From Parasedimentitalea psychrophila (GTDB lineage: Bacteria > Pseudomonadota > Alphaproteobacteria > Rhodobacterales > Rhodobacteraceae), in the NCBI RefSeq assembly GCF_030285785.1, contig NZ_CP127247.1, positions 248,001 through 312,000 on the forward strand: a stretch of DNA of 64,000 bases, read 5' to 3'. A model generated the notes under the pieces. That model was not told the DNA's origin, searched no databases, and saw only the letters and a list, made by a program, of their open reading frames with translations. This document shows, one piece after another, positions 54,292-62,699 of the stretch (position 1 is the first letter of the stretch; each line of letters begins with the position of its first letter). The position numbers and the translations under genes are program-made.

Positions 54292-54334
54292 CTGCCAATC
54301 CCCGGTTGAATGAATGTCGCAATGAGGCATTTAT

Positions 54335-54350
54335 TTAACCAACCGGTCAA
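54335..54350 (-). promoter_or_regulatory. RutR-like operator before the nucleobase importer operon
   Basis: Read on the minus strand: TTGACCGGTTGGTTAA, 44 bases before the binding-protein start. From memory, the enterobacterial RutR consensus is TTGACCANNTGGTCAA; this site differs at two fixed positions. RutR senses uracil or thymine, which fits a cytosine-deaminase and BMP importer locus. No rutR gene is in the window, so the link is inference. Confidence 0.45.
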
Positions 54351-54462
54351 TAAAATTCGCACTTTAAGGCACAACACAAGGCCATATGACCCTTTGTTGT
54401 GGCCGCGTCCAAGCAAATCGCACAAGGGCCAGGCATTAAAAAAAACATTACAGGGCAGTTTG

Positions 54463-55524
54463 TTACCGCAGACGCTGCTCGGATATCTTGTCAAAAACCA
54501 GCACATCCGCGTCGTCAAAGCGCAACCTGACCGAACCGCCCTCGGGGAGAGCCTCGTCTCCACGGGTTTCAACGGTGATACGTCCGCCGGTGGGCGTGGT
54601 CAGGTAGACATAGGCGACGCCGCCCAGCTGCTCGCGGATATCTAGTTTGATATCGCTGTCACCCTCTTCGATGTTCAGATGCTGCGGGCGCAACCCGACA
54701 TAGACCGGCGCGCCCTCCGCCGGCAAAGCAACCGAAGTGGCCACCAGCACATCCCCCAGCGAAGGCACCCGGATCTGGCCGCCTTCGACCACACCGTCGA
54801 TGAAGTTCATACTGGGCGAGCCGATGAAGCCGGCCACAAATTTATTGTCGGGATCGTTGTACAGATGCATCGGGCTGCCGACCTGTTCGATGCGGCCATC
54901 GCGCAGCACCACGATCTTGTCCGCCAGCGTCATTGCCTCCACCTGATCATGGGTCACATAGATCATGGTGGCGCCGATTTCCTTGTGCAGGCGGGCGATC
55001 TCGATCCGCATATCGACGCGCAGCTCGGCATCAAGGTTGGACAGCGGCTCATCAAACAGGAACACCTCGGGGCCACGCACGATGGCGCGACCAATGGCGA
55101 CGCGCTGGCGCTGGCCGCCGGACAGAGCCTTGGGCTTTCGGGCGAGATAATCGTCGAGTTTCAGGATCTTGGAGGCGGCGGCAACCTTTGCCCGGACCTC
55201 ATCCTTGGGGTGGCCGGTCATCTTCAGGCCAAAGCCCATGTTTTGCTCAACCGTCATATGCGGGTACAGGGCGTAGGTCTGAAACACCATCGCCACACCG
55301 CGTTCAGCGGGATCAATTGCGGTGACGTCCCGACCACCAATGGTGATCTGGCCATCGGTGGTTTCTTCCAGCCCGGCGACCATCCGCAACAGGGTGGATT
55401 TACCGCAGCCCGAGGGGCCGACGAAGACGCAGAATTCACCGTCATCAATCGTCAGATCAACCCCGTGGATTACCTGGATGTCGCCATATTTCTTGACCAC
55501 GTTGTTCAGTGTCAGTCCCGACAT
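54463..55524 (-). CDS. Sugar ABC transporter ATPase (UgpC/MsmK type)
   Basis: A 353-residue ABC ATPase: Walker A GPSGCGKST, signature LSGGQRQRVAIGRAI, Walker B VFLFDEPLSNLD, H-loop VTHDQVEAMTLADKI, then a TOBE domain with NFIDGVVEGG and VYVGLRPQHLNI. This is the CUT1 class that energises malF/malG-like permeases such as those at 57798 and 58695. It is placed on the other side of the IclR gene, four bases (55525-55527 plus stop layout) behind it, so iclR and this gene form one operon divergent from the rest of the importer. Confidence 0.9.
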   Translation of the reverse strand: MSGLTLNNVVKKYGDIQVIHGVDLTIDDGEFCVFVGPSGCGKSTLLRMVAGLEETTDGQITIGGRDVTAIDPAERGVAMVFQTYALYPHMTVEQNMGFGLKMTGHPKDEVRAKVAAASKILKLDDYLARKPKALSGGQRQRVAIGRAIVRGPEVFLFDEPLSNLDAELRVDMRIEIARLHKEIGATMIYVTHDQVEAMTLADKIVVLRDGRIEQVGSPMHLYNDPDNKFVAGFIGSPSMNFIDGVVEGGQIRVPSLGDVLVATSVALPAEGAPVYVGLRPQHLNIEEGDSDIKLDIREQLGGVAYVYLTTPTGGRITVETRGDEALPEGGSVRLRFDDADVLVFDKISEQRLR

Positions 55525-55527
55525 AAA

Positions 55528-56337
55528 TTATGTCCCCGCTCGAATAGTGTCAGTGGCTTGGTCAGGAAAGCGCCAGTTCTGGGCCTCGACCGCGATGTCT
55601 TGTGCTGTGGCCTGAACCTGCGGCGCCAGCGCCTCAAGCTCGGCCAGTGATTTCTGTGCAGTGGTCGATGTGACCGATAGCCCGCCCAGCACCCGGCCGC
55701 GTCGGGTCAGGATTGGCGCGGCGATACAAATGATGCCGGGCTCGTGCTCTTCGCGGTCCATGCCGAACCCCTTGACGCGGATGTCCGCCAGATCAGCCCG
55801 CAGCGCCGCCTCGGTGGTTAGCGTGTGTTCAGTGAAGCGGTGAAAGCTTTGCTGGGCGATGATCCGGGCCACCTCTTCTTCGCCCAGAAAGGCCATCATC
55901 GCCTTGCCAACACCGGTGCAATAGGCCGGGCCAATCTTGCCAGCCTGTGAATACATCTCGATCGGGTTGAGCGCGTTGCGTTTGTCCAGATAGAGCACCT
56001 GTGCATGGTCAAACTGCGCCAGATGTACCGTCTCGCCGGTGGACTGGGACAGGGCATCCACATAGCTGCGGGCAATGGGCGCCAAGGAGCTTTGCTGCCA
56101 GGCGGCATGGGCCAGACGGACCAGCCGCACACCCAGCCCATAGGTTTGACGATCCGGGTCATAGGACAACATGCCCTGATTGGTGAGCGTCTGAAATAAA
56201 CGATACAGCGTCCCCTTTGGATAGGGGCTGTCCTCCAGGACCTCTGAAAATCGCACGGGACGTTCAAAGCCCGCCACCATATCAAGCACTTCCAGTGCTT
56301 TTCCGACGGTTCCGTCCCCTGCCTGCCGTTCTGCCAT
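55528..56337 (-). CDS. IclR family regulator of the galactoside operon
   Basis: A 269-residue regulator with an N-terminal winged helix (GKALEVLDMVAGFERPVRFSEVLEDSPYPKGTLYRLFQTL) and the IclR effector domain (GPAYCTGVGKAMMAFLGEEEV, FGMDREEHEPGIICIAAPI). The start ATG has a full AGGAGG eight bases before it. It is divergent from the binding-protein gene at 56467, with four evenly spaced half-sites in between. The inducer is probably galactose, galactonate or a galactoside. Confidence 0.9.
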   Translation of the reverse strand: MAERQAGDGTVGKALEVLDMVAGFERPVRFSEVLEDSPYPKGTLYRLFQTLTNQGMLSYDPDRQTYGLGVRLVRLAHAAWQQSSLAPIARSYVDALSQSTGETVHLAQFDHAQVLYLDKRNALNPIEMYSQAGKIGPAYCTGVGKAMMAFLGEEEVARIIAQQSFHRFTEHTLTTEAALRADLADIRVKGFGMDREEHEPGIICIAAPILTRRGRVLGGLSVTSTTAQKSLAELEALAPQVQATAQDIAVEAQNWRFPDQATDTIRAGT

Positions 56338-56383
56338 AGATACCTCCTTCGATCACTTCCGACCAGAGACCTGGACGAAAGCA

Positions 56384-56414
56384 TTGACAAGACATAGCGA
56401 GTCGCGGTTATATT
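56384..56414 (+). promoter_or_regulatory. Sigma-70-like promoter of the galactoside operon
   Basis: TTGACA at 56384-56389 with TTATAT (56408-56413, spacer 18) or TATATT (56409-56414, spacer 19). It precedes the binding-protein start by about 55-80 bases. The operator array begins at the -10 box, so a bound repressor would cover the transcription start. Confidence 0.6.
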
Positions 56415-56448
56415 TTCAATATGTGAAATTCAGTTTCAAATAATGAAA
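56414..56448. promoter_or_regulatory. Four-half-site operator array, probable IclR target
   Basis: TTTCA (56414-56418), TGAAA (56424-56428), TTTCA (56434-56438), TGAAA (56444-56448): alternating complementary half-sites, each five bases apart, so centres fall every ten bases on one helix face. This permits two or three nested palindromes and suits a tetrameric IclR protein. It overlaps the -10 box and the early 5' leader. Confidence 0.7.
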
Positions 56449-56466
56449 CCGCCTAGGGAGGGCATC

Positions 56467-57705
56467 ATGGTTACCAAATTCAAAACAACCATCGCGGCGC
56501 TAGCTGCCTCGACGATCCTTGCGACATCTGCATTCGCGGGTGAGCTGGTGATCAACACCGACACATCCGACCCGGCCCCCAAGGCGGCCTTTGAACAGTT
56601 GATCGCCGATTTTGAGGCGGCCAACCCAGGTATCACCGTCAAATGGAACCTGTTCGATCACGAGGGCTATAAGACCTCGATCCGCAACTTCCTGACCGCT
56701 GATGCGCCTGATCTGGCCAACTGGTATGCCGGCAACCGCATGTTGCCCTACGTCAACGCCGGCCTGTTTGAAGATGTCAGCGATGTCTGGGACGACAATG
56801 GCCTGAACGAATCGCTGGCCTCGGCGGCCGGTTCGATGACCATCGACGGCAAAAAATGGGGGGTGCCTTACACCTATTACCAGTGGGGTGTTTACTATCG
56901 TAAGGACATCTTTGAGGCCAATAGCATCGAAGTGCCCACCAACTGGGACGAGTTCAAGGCGGCAGGTGCCACTCTGACCGAGGCAGGCGTTACCCCGATC
57001 ACCATCGGCACCAAATACCTGTGGACGGCAGGCGGTGTGTTTGACTACCTGAACCTGCGCACCAATGGCTATGAGTTCCACATGGCGCTGACCAAAGGTG
57101 AGGTCGAGTGGACCGATCCGCGCGTTGTCGACACCATGAACAACTGGAAAGAGCTGATCGACGCCGGTTTCTTCCTGGAGAACCACACCTCGTATTCATG
57201 GCAGGAAGCCCTGGCGCCAATGGTTGCTGGCGACGCCGCCATGTATGTCATGGGCAACTTTGCCGTGGCGCCATTGCGTGAGGCAGGTCTGAGCGATGAT
57301 CAGCTGGGCTTCTTCCAGTTCCCGGTGATCAACCCGGATGTACCGCTGGCCGAAGAAGCGCCAACCGATACGCTGCACATCCCGGCCAATGCGACCAACA
57401 AGGAAGACGCAAGGAAATTCCTGGCATTCCTGGCAACGGCTGATGCGCAGACCAAGATCAATGAGACGCTTGGTCAGCTGCCAATCCACAAGGATGCAAC
57501 CGTGGGTGACGACAAGTTCCTGCAGGCTGGTTATGCCATGCTGTCGTCAACCGATGGCGGCATTGCCCAGTTCTTTGACCGCGATGCGCCGGCTGAAATG
57601 GCCAAGATCGGCATGGAAGGGTTCCAGGAGTTCATGGTCAAGCCCGAGCGTCTGGACGCCATTCTGGCGCGTCTCGAAAAGACCCGTCAGCGCGTCTACA
57701 AATAA
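56467..57705 (+). CDS. Sugar ABC transporter substrate-binding protein (alpha-galactoside)
   Basis: A 412-residue CUT1-type periplasmic binding protein. Signal peptide about 1-24 (KFKTTIAALAASTILATSAFAG), then ELVINTDTSDPAPKAAFEQLIADFEAANPGITV, WGVPYTYYQWGVYYRKDIFE and MVAGDAAMYVMGNFAV. The start ATG at 56467 has GGGAGGG before it. It leads the operon to the GH4 alpha-galactosidase, hence raffinose/melibiose-type sugars are the inferred ligands. Confidence 0.88.
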   Translation: MVTKFKTTIAALAASTILATSAFAGELVINTDTSDPAPKAAFEQLIADFEAANPGITVKWNLFDHEGYKTSIRNFLTADAPDLANWYAGNRMLPYVNAGLFEDVSDVWDDNGLNESLASAAGSMTIDGKKWGVPYTYYQWGVYYRKDIFEANSIEVPTNWDEFKAAGATLTEAGVTPITIGTKYLWTAGGVFDYLNLRTNGYEFHMALTKGEVEWTDPRVVDTMNNWKELIDAGFFLENHTSYSWQEALAPMVAGDAAMYVMGNFAVAPLREAGLSDDQLGFFQFPVINPDVPLAEEAPTDTLHIPANATNKEDARKFLAFLATADAQTKINETLGQLPIHKDATVGDDKFLQAGYAMLSSTDGGIAQFFDRDAPAEMAKIGMEGFQEFMVKPERLDAILARLEKTRQRVYK

Positions 57706-57724
57706 GAGCAGTACTAAAAAATCG

Positions 57725-57746
57725 CGCAGGACCCAAGGGTCCTGCG
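57725..57746 (+). terminator. Hairpin behind the binding-protein gene
   Basis: A perfect 10-bp stem CGCAGGACCC-AA-GGGTCCTGCG, 20 bases after the stop and without a T-tract. It more likely protects the abundant binding-protein mRNA or dampens read-through into the permease genes than ends transcription. Confidence 0.65.
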
Positions 57747-57797
57747 TCACTGCCCTGCGCAGATGCCACCCCCTAATAAACCAACAGGATTTGACCC

Positions 57798-58691
57798 ATG
57801 TCAGCGTCTCGCGCATCCCGTTTCAATCAGCGCAGCCTTGCCCCGGTGTTATTCCTGGCGCCGGCCATTCTGTTTTTCATGTTCTATGTGATCTTTCCGA
57901 TTTTTCAGTCGATGCAAATTTCGCTGTATGACTGGGATGGTCTGGGGGACAAAACCTTTGTTGGCATCGACAATTATGTTGAGCTGATGGATGATGAGGC
58001 GTTCTATACCTCGCTCAAGAACAACGTGATCTGGCTGGTGCTCTATATGCTGGCGATCCCGGCGGGCCTGTTCATCGCGCTGTTTCTGAACCAGACTGTG
58101 TTTGGCATGCGCCTGTATAAATCGCTGTTCTTCTTTCCTTTTGTGATCAGCCAAGTGGTGGTTGGCCTGGTGTTCACCTGGTTCTATGACCCCTCTTATG
58201 GGCTGCTGAATGTGATCCTCGGCTGGTTCTCCCTGGGGCCGGTGACCATCCTGGGCGATGAGACTTGGGTGACCTATGGCATCATCTTTGCCGGGCTCTG
58301 GCCGCAGACCGCCTATTGCATGATCCTCTATATTACCGGGCTGAACGCCGTTGACCCCGAACAGATCGAGGCCGGGCGTCTGGACAATGCCAAGGGCTGG
58401 AACATGCTGTGGTACATCATCTTGCCGCAACTGAAACCGGCCACCTTCATCGCCATCGTGGTCACCGTCATTGGCGCGTTGCGCAGTTTCGATCTGGTGT
58501 CGATCATGACCGCAGGCGGCCCCTGGGGCAGCTCACGGGTGCTGGCCTACTACATGTATGAAAAAGCCTTTTCCGAGTACGGATTCCGCATGGGCTATGG
58601 CGCCGCAATTGCCGTTGTCCTGTTCCTGATCATGATGATCTACATCACCGTCTTCCTGGTGAAGATGTACCGCGACGAAAAGGGCCACTGA
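57798..58691 (+). CDS. Sugar ABC transporter permease (MalF-like)
   Basis: A 297-residue inner-membrane permease with six helices. VLFLAPAILFFMFYVIFPIFQSMQISLYDWDG is the usual start and EQIEAGRLDNAKGWNMLWYIILPQLKPAT the EAA loop that meets the ATPase. It works with the permease gene three bases downstream and the ATPase at 54463. Confidence 0.92.
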   Translation: MSASRASRFNQRSLAPVLFLAPAILFFMFYVIFPIFQSMQISLYDWDGLGDKTFVGIDNYVELMDDEAFYTSLKNNVIWLVLYMLAIPAGLFIALFLNQTVFGMRLYKSLFFFPFVISQVVVGLVFTWFYDPSYGLLNVILGWFSLGPVTILGDETWVTYGIIFAGLWPQTAYCMILYITGLNAVDPEQIEAGRLDNAKGWNMLWYIILPQLKPATFIAIVVTVIGALRSFDLVSIMTAGGPWGSSRVLAYYMYEKAFSEYGFRMGYGAAIAVVLFLIMMIYITVFLVKMYRDEKGH

Positions 58692-58694
58692 CCG

Positions 58695-59543
58695 ATGTTC
58701 CCAACCCCTATTGAGCGCCGCTCGGCCGCCGTGCAACGGCTGTATAAAACCGCCCTGCCCTTTGCCATGGTGTTGTGGCTGCTGCCGCTGATCGCTGTGG
58801 CGCTGACCTCGGTCCGCTCGGCGGGAGACATCACCGCCGGCAATTACTGGGGCTGGCCGACATCCTTTAATCTGGCGCAGAACTACTCGGACATCTTCAC
58901 CAATACGCCGCTGGGCAGTTACATGTGGAATTCAGTCCGGGTGACTGTTCCCACGGTGATCGGCACCCTGGCGCTGTCGTGCATGTCGGGCTTTGCGCTG
59001 GCAGTGTATAAATTCAAGGGCAACATGCTGGTGTTTTTCATGTTTGTGGCCGGCAATTTTGTGCCATTTCAAATCCTGATGGTGCCGGTGCGGGATCTGA
59101 CCCTGCAAATGGGCATTTACAACACCGTCACCGGGCTGGCGCTGTTCCACATCGCCTTTCAGACCGGGTTCTGCACCCTGTTCATGCGCAATTTCATCCG
59201 CGCGCTGCCGGTTGAGCTGATCGAGGCGGCACGGGTTGAGGGGGTCAAGGAATGGCGGATTTTCTGGTTCATCATCCTGCCACTGATGCGGCCGGCCATT
59301 GCGGCGCTGGCGGTGCTGGTGTTCACCTTTATCTGGAACGATTATTTCTGGGCCACGGTGCTGACCCAGGGTGCCGAAAGCCAGCCGGTCACTGCGGGTC
59401 TGTATTCGCTGAACGGTCAGTGGGTCGCCGCCTGGCATCTGGTTTCGGCGGGATCAATAGTGGCGGCGCTGCCACCGGTTGCGATCTTCTTTTTGCTGCA
59501 AAAACACTTCATCGCGGGCCTGACTCTGGGCGCTGTCAAGTAA
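58695..59543 (+). CDS. Sugar ABC transporter permease (MalG-like)
   Basis: A 282-residue permease: FAMVLWLLPLIAVALTSVRSAGDI at TM1, the EAA loop VELIEAARVEGVKEWRIFWFIILPLMRPA, and the C-terminal LQKHFIAGLTLGAVK characteristic of MalG-type subunits. Three bases behind its partner and 33 bases before the alpha-galactosidase gene. Confidence 0.93.
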   Translation: MFPTPIERRSAAVQRLYKTALPFAMVLWLLPLIAVALTSVRSAGDITAGNYWGWPTSFNLAQNYSDIFTNTPLGSYMWNSVRVTVPTVIGTLALSCMSGFALAVYKFKGNMLVFFMFVAGNFVPFQILMVPVRDLTLQMGIYNTVTGLALFHIAFQTGFCTLFMRNFIRALPVELIEAARVEGVKEWRIFWFIILPLMRPAIAALAVLVFTFIWNDYFWATVLTQGAESQPVTAGLYSLNGQWVAAWHLVSAGSIVAALPPVAIFFLLQKHFIAGLTLGAVK

Positions 59544-59576
59544 TCCGCAAGCGCGGATATTCGTATAGGAAAGCCA

Positions 59577-60935
59577 ATGGCCATCAAGATTGCCTTTATC
59601 GGCGCCGGCTCGACCATCTTCATGCGCAACATCATCGGCGATGTGCTGCACCACCCTGCCCTGAGCGATGCTATGATCGCCCTGATGGATATCGACGCCA
59701 CCCGGTTGGAGGAATCCGCGCTGGTGGCCAACAAGATGATCGCATCCATGGGTGTGGCGGCGCGGGTGGCGACATTCACCGATCAACGAGCGGCGCTGGA
59801 GGGCGCGGATTTCGTGGTGGTGGCGTTCCAGATCGGCGGTTACAGGCCCTGCACTGTCACCGATTTCGACATCCCCAAAAGCTATGGTCTGGATCAGACC
59901 ATTGCCGACACGCTGGGCATTGGTGGCATCATGCGGGGCCTGCGCACCGTGCCGCATCTGTGGTCGGTCTGCGAAGACATGATGGCGGTCTGCCCTCAGG
60001 CGACCTTGCTGCAATACGTCAACCCGATGGCGATCAACACCTGGGCGATTGGCGCGCGCTACCCAAAGATCAAACAGGTGGGCCTGTGCCATTCGGTTCA
60101 GGGCACCGCCGAGGAACTGGCGCGGGATCTGGGGATCGCCGCCAGTGATCTGCGCTATCGCGCCGGTGGCATCAACCATATGGCGTTTTATCTGGAGTTT
60201 GAGGGCCGTCAAAAGGATGGCAGCTACCGGGATCTCTACCCTGCCCTGAAGGCGGGCTATGACGAGGGCCGCTTTCCCACCGCCACCGGCGCCAATGATC
60301 GTTGCCCGAATTTTGTGCGCTATGAGGTGATGAAACACTTTGGCCTGTTCGTCACCGAATCCTCCGAGCATTTCGCGGAATATGTGCCCTGGTTCATCAA
60401 ATCGCACCGGCCTGACCTGATCGAGCAGTTTCAGATCCCGCTGGATGAATACCCGCTTCGCTGTGAAGAGCAGATCGCCGATTGGGTCGCTCAGGCCGAG
60501 GCGCTGCGCCAGGCCCCGACACTCGAAGTTGCCAAAAGCCACGAATATGCGGCGATCATCATGAACGCCATCACCACCGGCACGCCGTCAGTGATCTATG
60601 GCAACCTTCCAAACCGCGGCCAGATCCCGCAACTGCCGCTGGGTGCGGCGGTTGAGGTGCCCTGTCTGGTGGATGCCAGTGGCATTCAACCCACGGTGGT
60701 CAATGACATCCCGCCGCAGCTGGTTGCGATGATGCGCAGCAATATCAATGTGCAGGAGCTGACGGTGCAGGCGCTGCTGACCGAGAACCGCGACCATATC
60801 TACCATGCCGCCATGATGGACCCGCGCACCGCCGCCGAGCTGGATCTGCGCCAGATCCGAAAGCTGGTGGACGAGTTGCTGGTCGCGCATGGTGACTGGA
60901 TGCCCGGCTGGGTCAGCGGTAAGGTCGCAACATGA
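59577..60935 (+). CDS. melA: Alpha-galactosidase, glycoside hydrolase family 4
   Basis: A 452-residue cytosolic GH4 enzyme using NAD and Mn in an oxidation-elimination mechanism. The Rossmann start is KIAFIGAGSTIFMRNIIGD; the metal ligands Cys and His stand in KQVGLCHSVQGTAEE and YRAGGINHMAFYLEF; YVNPMAINTWA is the GH4 signature. It should cleave melibiose-like sugars brought in by the importer genes upstream and give galactose to the following oxidation pathway. Confidence 0.93.
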   Translation: MAIKIAFIGAGSTIFMRNIIGDVLHHPALSDAMIALMDIDATRLEESALVANKMIASMGVAARVATFTDQRAALEGADFVVVAFQIGGYRPCTVTDFDIPKSYGLDQTIADTLGIGGIMRGLRTVPHLWSVCEDMMAVCPQATLLQYVNPMAINTWAIGARYPKIKQVGLCHSVQGTAEELARDLGIAASDLRYRAGGINHMAFYLEFEGRQKDGSYRDLYPALKAGYDEGRFPTATGANDRCPNFVRYEVMKHFGLFVTESSEHFAEYVPWFIKSHRPDLIEQFQIPLDEYPLRCEEQIADWVAQAEALRQAPTLEVAKSHEYAAIIMNAITTGTPSVIYGNLPNRGQIPQLPLGAAVEVPCLVDASGIQPTVVNDIPPQLVAMMRSNINVQELTVQALLTENRDHIYHAAMMDPRTAAELDLRQIRKLVDELLVAHGDWMPGWVSGKVAT

Positions 60936-61005
60936 ACCATGTCACGAACATGAAAACCGAACTTGGTGGGGGTCTCTCCCACCCTTGCATACGAAAGACC
61001 CAACG

Positions 61006-61776
61006 ATGAGCAAAACAGCCACATTTCACGATCTTGCAGGTGCTTCCGTCTTCATCACCGGCGGCGGCTCGGGCATTGGCGCCTCGTTGACCGAAGGCTT
61101 CCTGCGCCAGGGCGCCAAGGTGGCTTTTGTCGGGCGTTCGGATGCCTCGGGTTTTGTCGATCAGATGGAGCGCGACACCGGTCAGCGACCGCTGTTCATT
61201 CAGTGTGACATCACCGATACCGCTGCCCTGCAGGCCGCCATCGCGCAAAGCGCGCAGGCAAACGGCACCATCGACGTTTTGGTGAACAATGCCGCCAACG
61301 ACCAGCGCCATGAGACGCTGGAGGTCACCGAAGAGTTCTGGGACTGGATGCAGGCGATCAACCTCAAGGCCTACTTCTTTGCCTGTCAGGCGGTGCTGCC
61401 GGGAATGAAAGCGGCAGGCACGGGGTCCATCATCAACTTCTCGTCGATCAGCTATATGATGGGCAATGCGGGCTATCCGGCCTATGTCAGTGCCAATGCG
61501 GGTATCACCGGCATGACCCGTGGTCTGGCGCGTGAATTTGGCCCCGACGGCATCCGAGTCAACGCGCTGGCGCCGGGCTGGGTGCTAACCGACAAACAGC
61601 TAGAGAAATGGGCGACGCCCGAGGCCCTGTCGGCGCATCTGGAGCGCCAGTGCCTGAAAGACCATTTGAAACCGCAGGATATCATTGATGCCGTGTTGTT
61701 CCTGGCCTCGGGTACCAGCCGGATGATGACCGGCCAGACCATGGCGGTTGATGGCGGAGTGGTGGTATCAGGTTGA
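61006..61776 (+). CDS. SDR family oxidoreductase, probable galactose 1-dehydrogenase, with Asn for the catalytic Lys
   Basis: A 256-residue short-chain dehydrogenase. The cofactor motif TGGGSGIG and NNAAND are present. The catalytic Ser147 (INFSSIS) and Tyr160 (YPAYVSANAG) are in place, but the Lys of YxxxK is Asn164 (AAT at 61495-61497). Standing between an alpha-galactosidase and dgoK it is expected to oxidise D-galactose to the lactone with NAD(P). The changed residue may mean an altered mechanism, low activity or a sequence error. Start ATG at 61006; the frame is open further upstream but overlaps melA. Confidence 0.85.
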   Translation: MSKTATFHDLAGASVFITGGGSGIGASLTEGFLRQGAKVAFVGRSDASGFVDQMERDTGQRPLFIQCDITDTAALQAAIAQSAQANGTIDVLVNNAANDQRHETLEVTEEFWDWMQAINLKAYFFACQAVLPGMKAAGTGSIINFSSISYMMGNAGYPAYVSANAGITGMTRGLAREFGPDGIRVNALAPGWVLTDKQLEKWATPEALSAHLERQCLKDHLKPQDIIDAVLFLASGTSRMMTGQTMAVDGGVVVSG

Positions 61777-61787
61777 GGACCGGAGAT

Positions 61788-62699
61788 ATGGAAAACCTAA
61801 ACTGGATTGCCGTTGACTGGGGCACCTCGCATCTGCGGCTGTGGCTGATGGATGATCAGCACCAAGTGCTGCAGCACATTGCTTCCGCCCGGGGCATGTC
61901 CAGCCTTCGGCCAGAGGAATTTGAGCCGACGCTGATCGCTCTGGTCGGCGCTGCGCTGCCCGAACAGGGCCGCATCCCGGTGATCTGCTGCGGCATGGTC
62001 GGATCCCGTCAGGGATGGGCGGAAGCCCGCTATAGTCAGGCCCCCTGCACCCCGCCCTCGATTGACGCGGCGACGCGGGTACAGACAGAGGACCCACGGA
62101 TCAGCGTCTATCTTCTACCCGGTATCAAGCAGCTACCCGCCGCTGATGTCATGCGCGGAGAAGAGACCCAGATTGCCGGGTTCCTTGCGGTAACCCCAGA
62201 TTTCGACGGGGTGATCTGCCTGCCGGGCACCCATTGCAAATGGGTTCACATCAGCGCCGGAGAGGTTGTCAGCTTTCGCACCTTCATGACCGGCGAGCTG
62301 TTTGCACTGATCTGCGGCGCATCAGTGTTGCGCCATTCGGTGGGCGATGATGGCTGGGACGCCGAGGCGTTTGAGGCGGCGGTTGCCGATGCCATCTCCA
62401 GGCCCTCGGCGGTGGCGGGCAATCTATTTTCCATCCGCGCCGAAACGCTGCTCTGTGATCTGGGCAGCGCCGCAGCCCGATCCCGGATCTCGGGGCTTTT
62501 GATCGGTATCGAACTGGCAGCCGCCCGCCCCTATTGGCTGGGTCAGGATGTGGTGATTGTCGGCGAAAGCGGCATTGCTGCGGCCTATGAAAGTGGCCTT
62601 GCCCAACAGGGCGCAATGGCGCGCCGCGTTACCGCTGAAAACATGACCCTGAACGGCTTGCGCGCCGCCCGGGCCAAACTGGCAGAAATGACCCCATGA
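61788..62699 (+). CDS. dgoK: 2-dehydro-3-deoxygalactonokinase
   Basis: A 303-residue sugar-acid kinase of the ASKHA type: WIAVDWGTSHLRLWLMD (phosphate 1 motif), CCGMVGSRQGWAEARY, VICLPGTHCKWVHI and FMTGELFALI are DgoK signatures. It phosphorylates 2-dehydro-3-deoxygalactonate with ATP. ATG at 61788 follows GGAG, 11 bases behind the SDR stop. It overlaps dgoA by four bases. Confidence 0.94.
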   Translation: MENLNWIAVDWGTSHLRLWLMDDQHQVLQHIASARGMSSLRPEEFEPTLIALVGAALPEQGRIPVICCGMVGSRQGWAEARYSQAPCTPPSIDAATRVQTEDPRISVYLLPGIKQLPAADVMRGEETQIAGFLAVTPDFDGVICLPGTHCKWVHISAGEVVSFRTFMTGELFALICGASVLRHSVGDDGWDAEAFEAAVADAISRPSAVAGNLFSIRAETLLCDLGSAAARSRISGLLIGIELAAARPYWLGQDVVIVGESGIAAAYESGLAQQGAMARRVTAENMTLNGLRAARAKLAEMTP

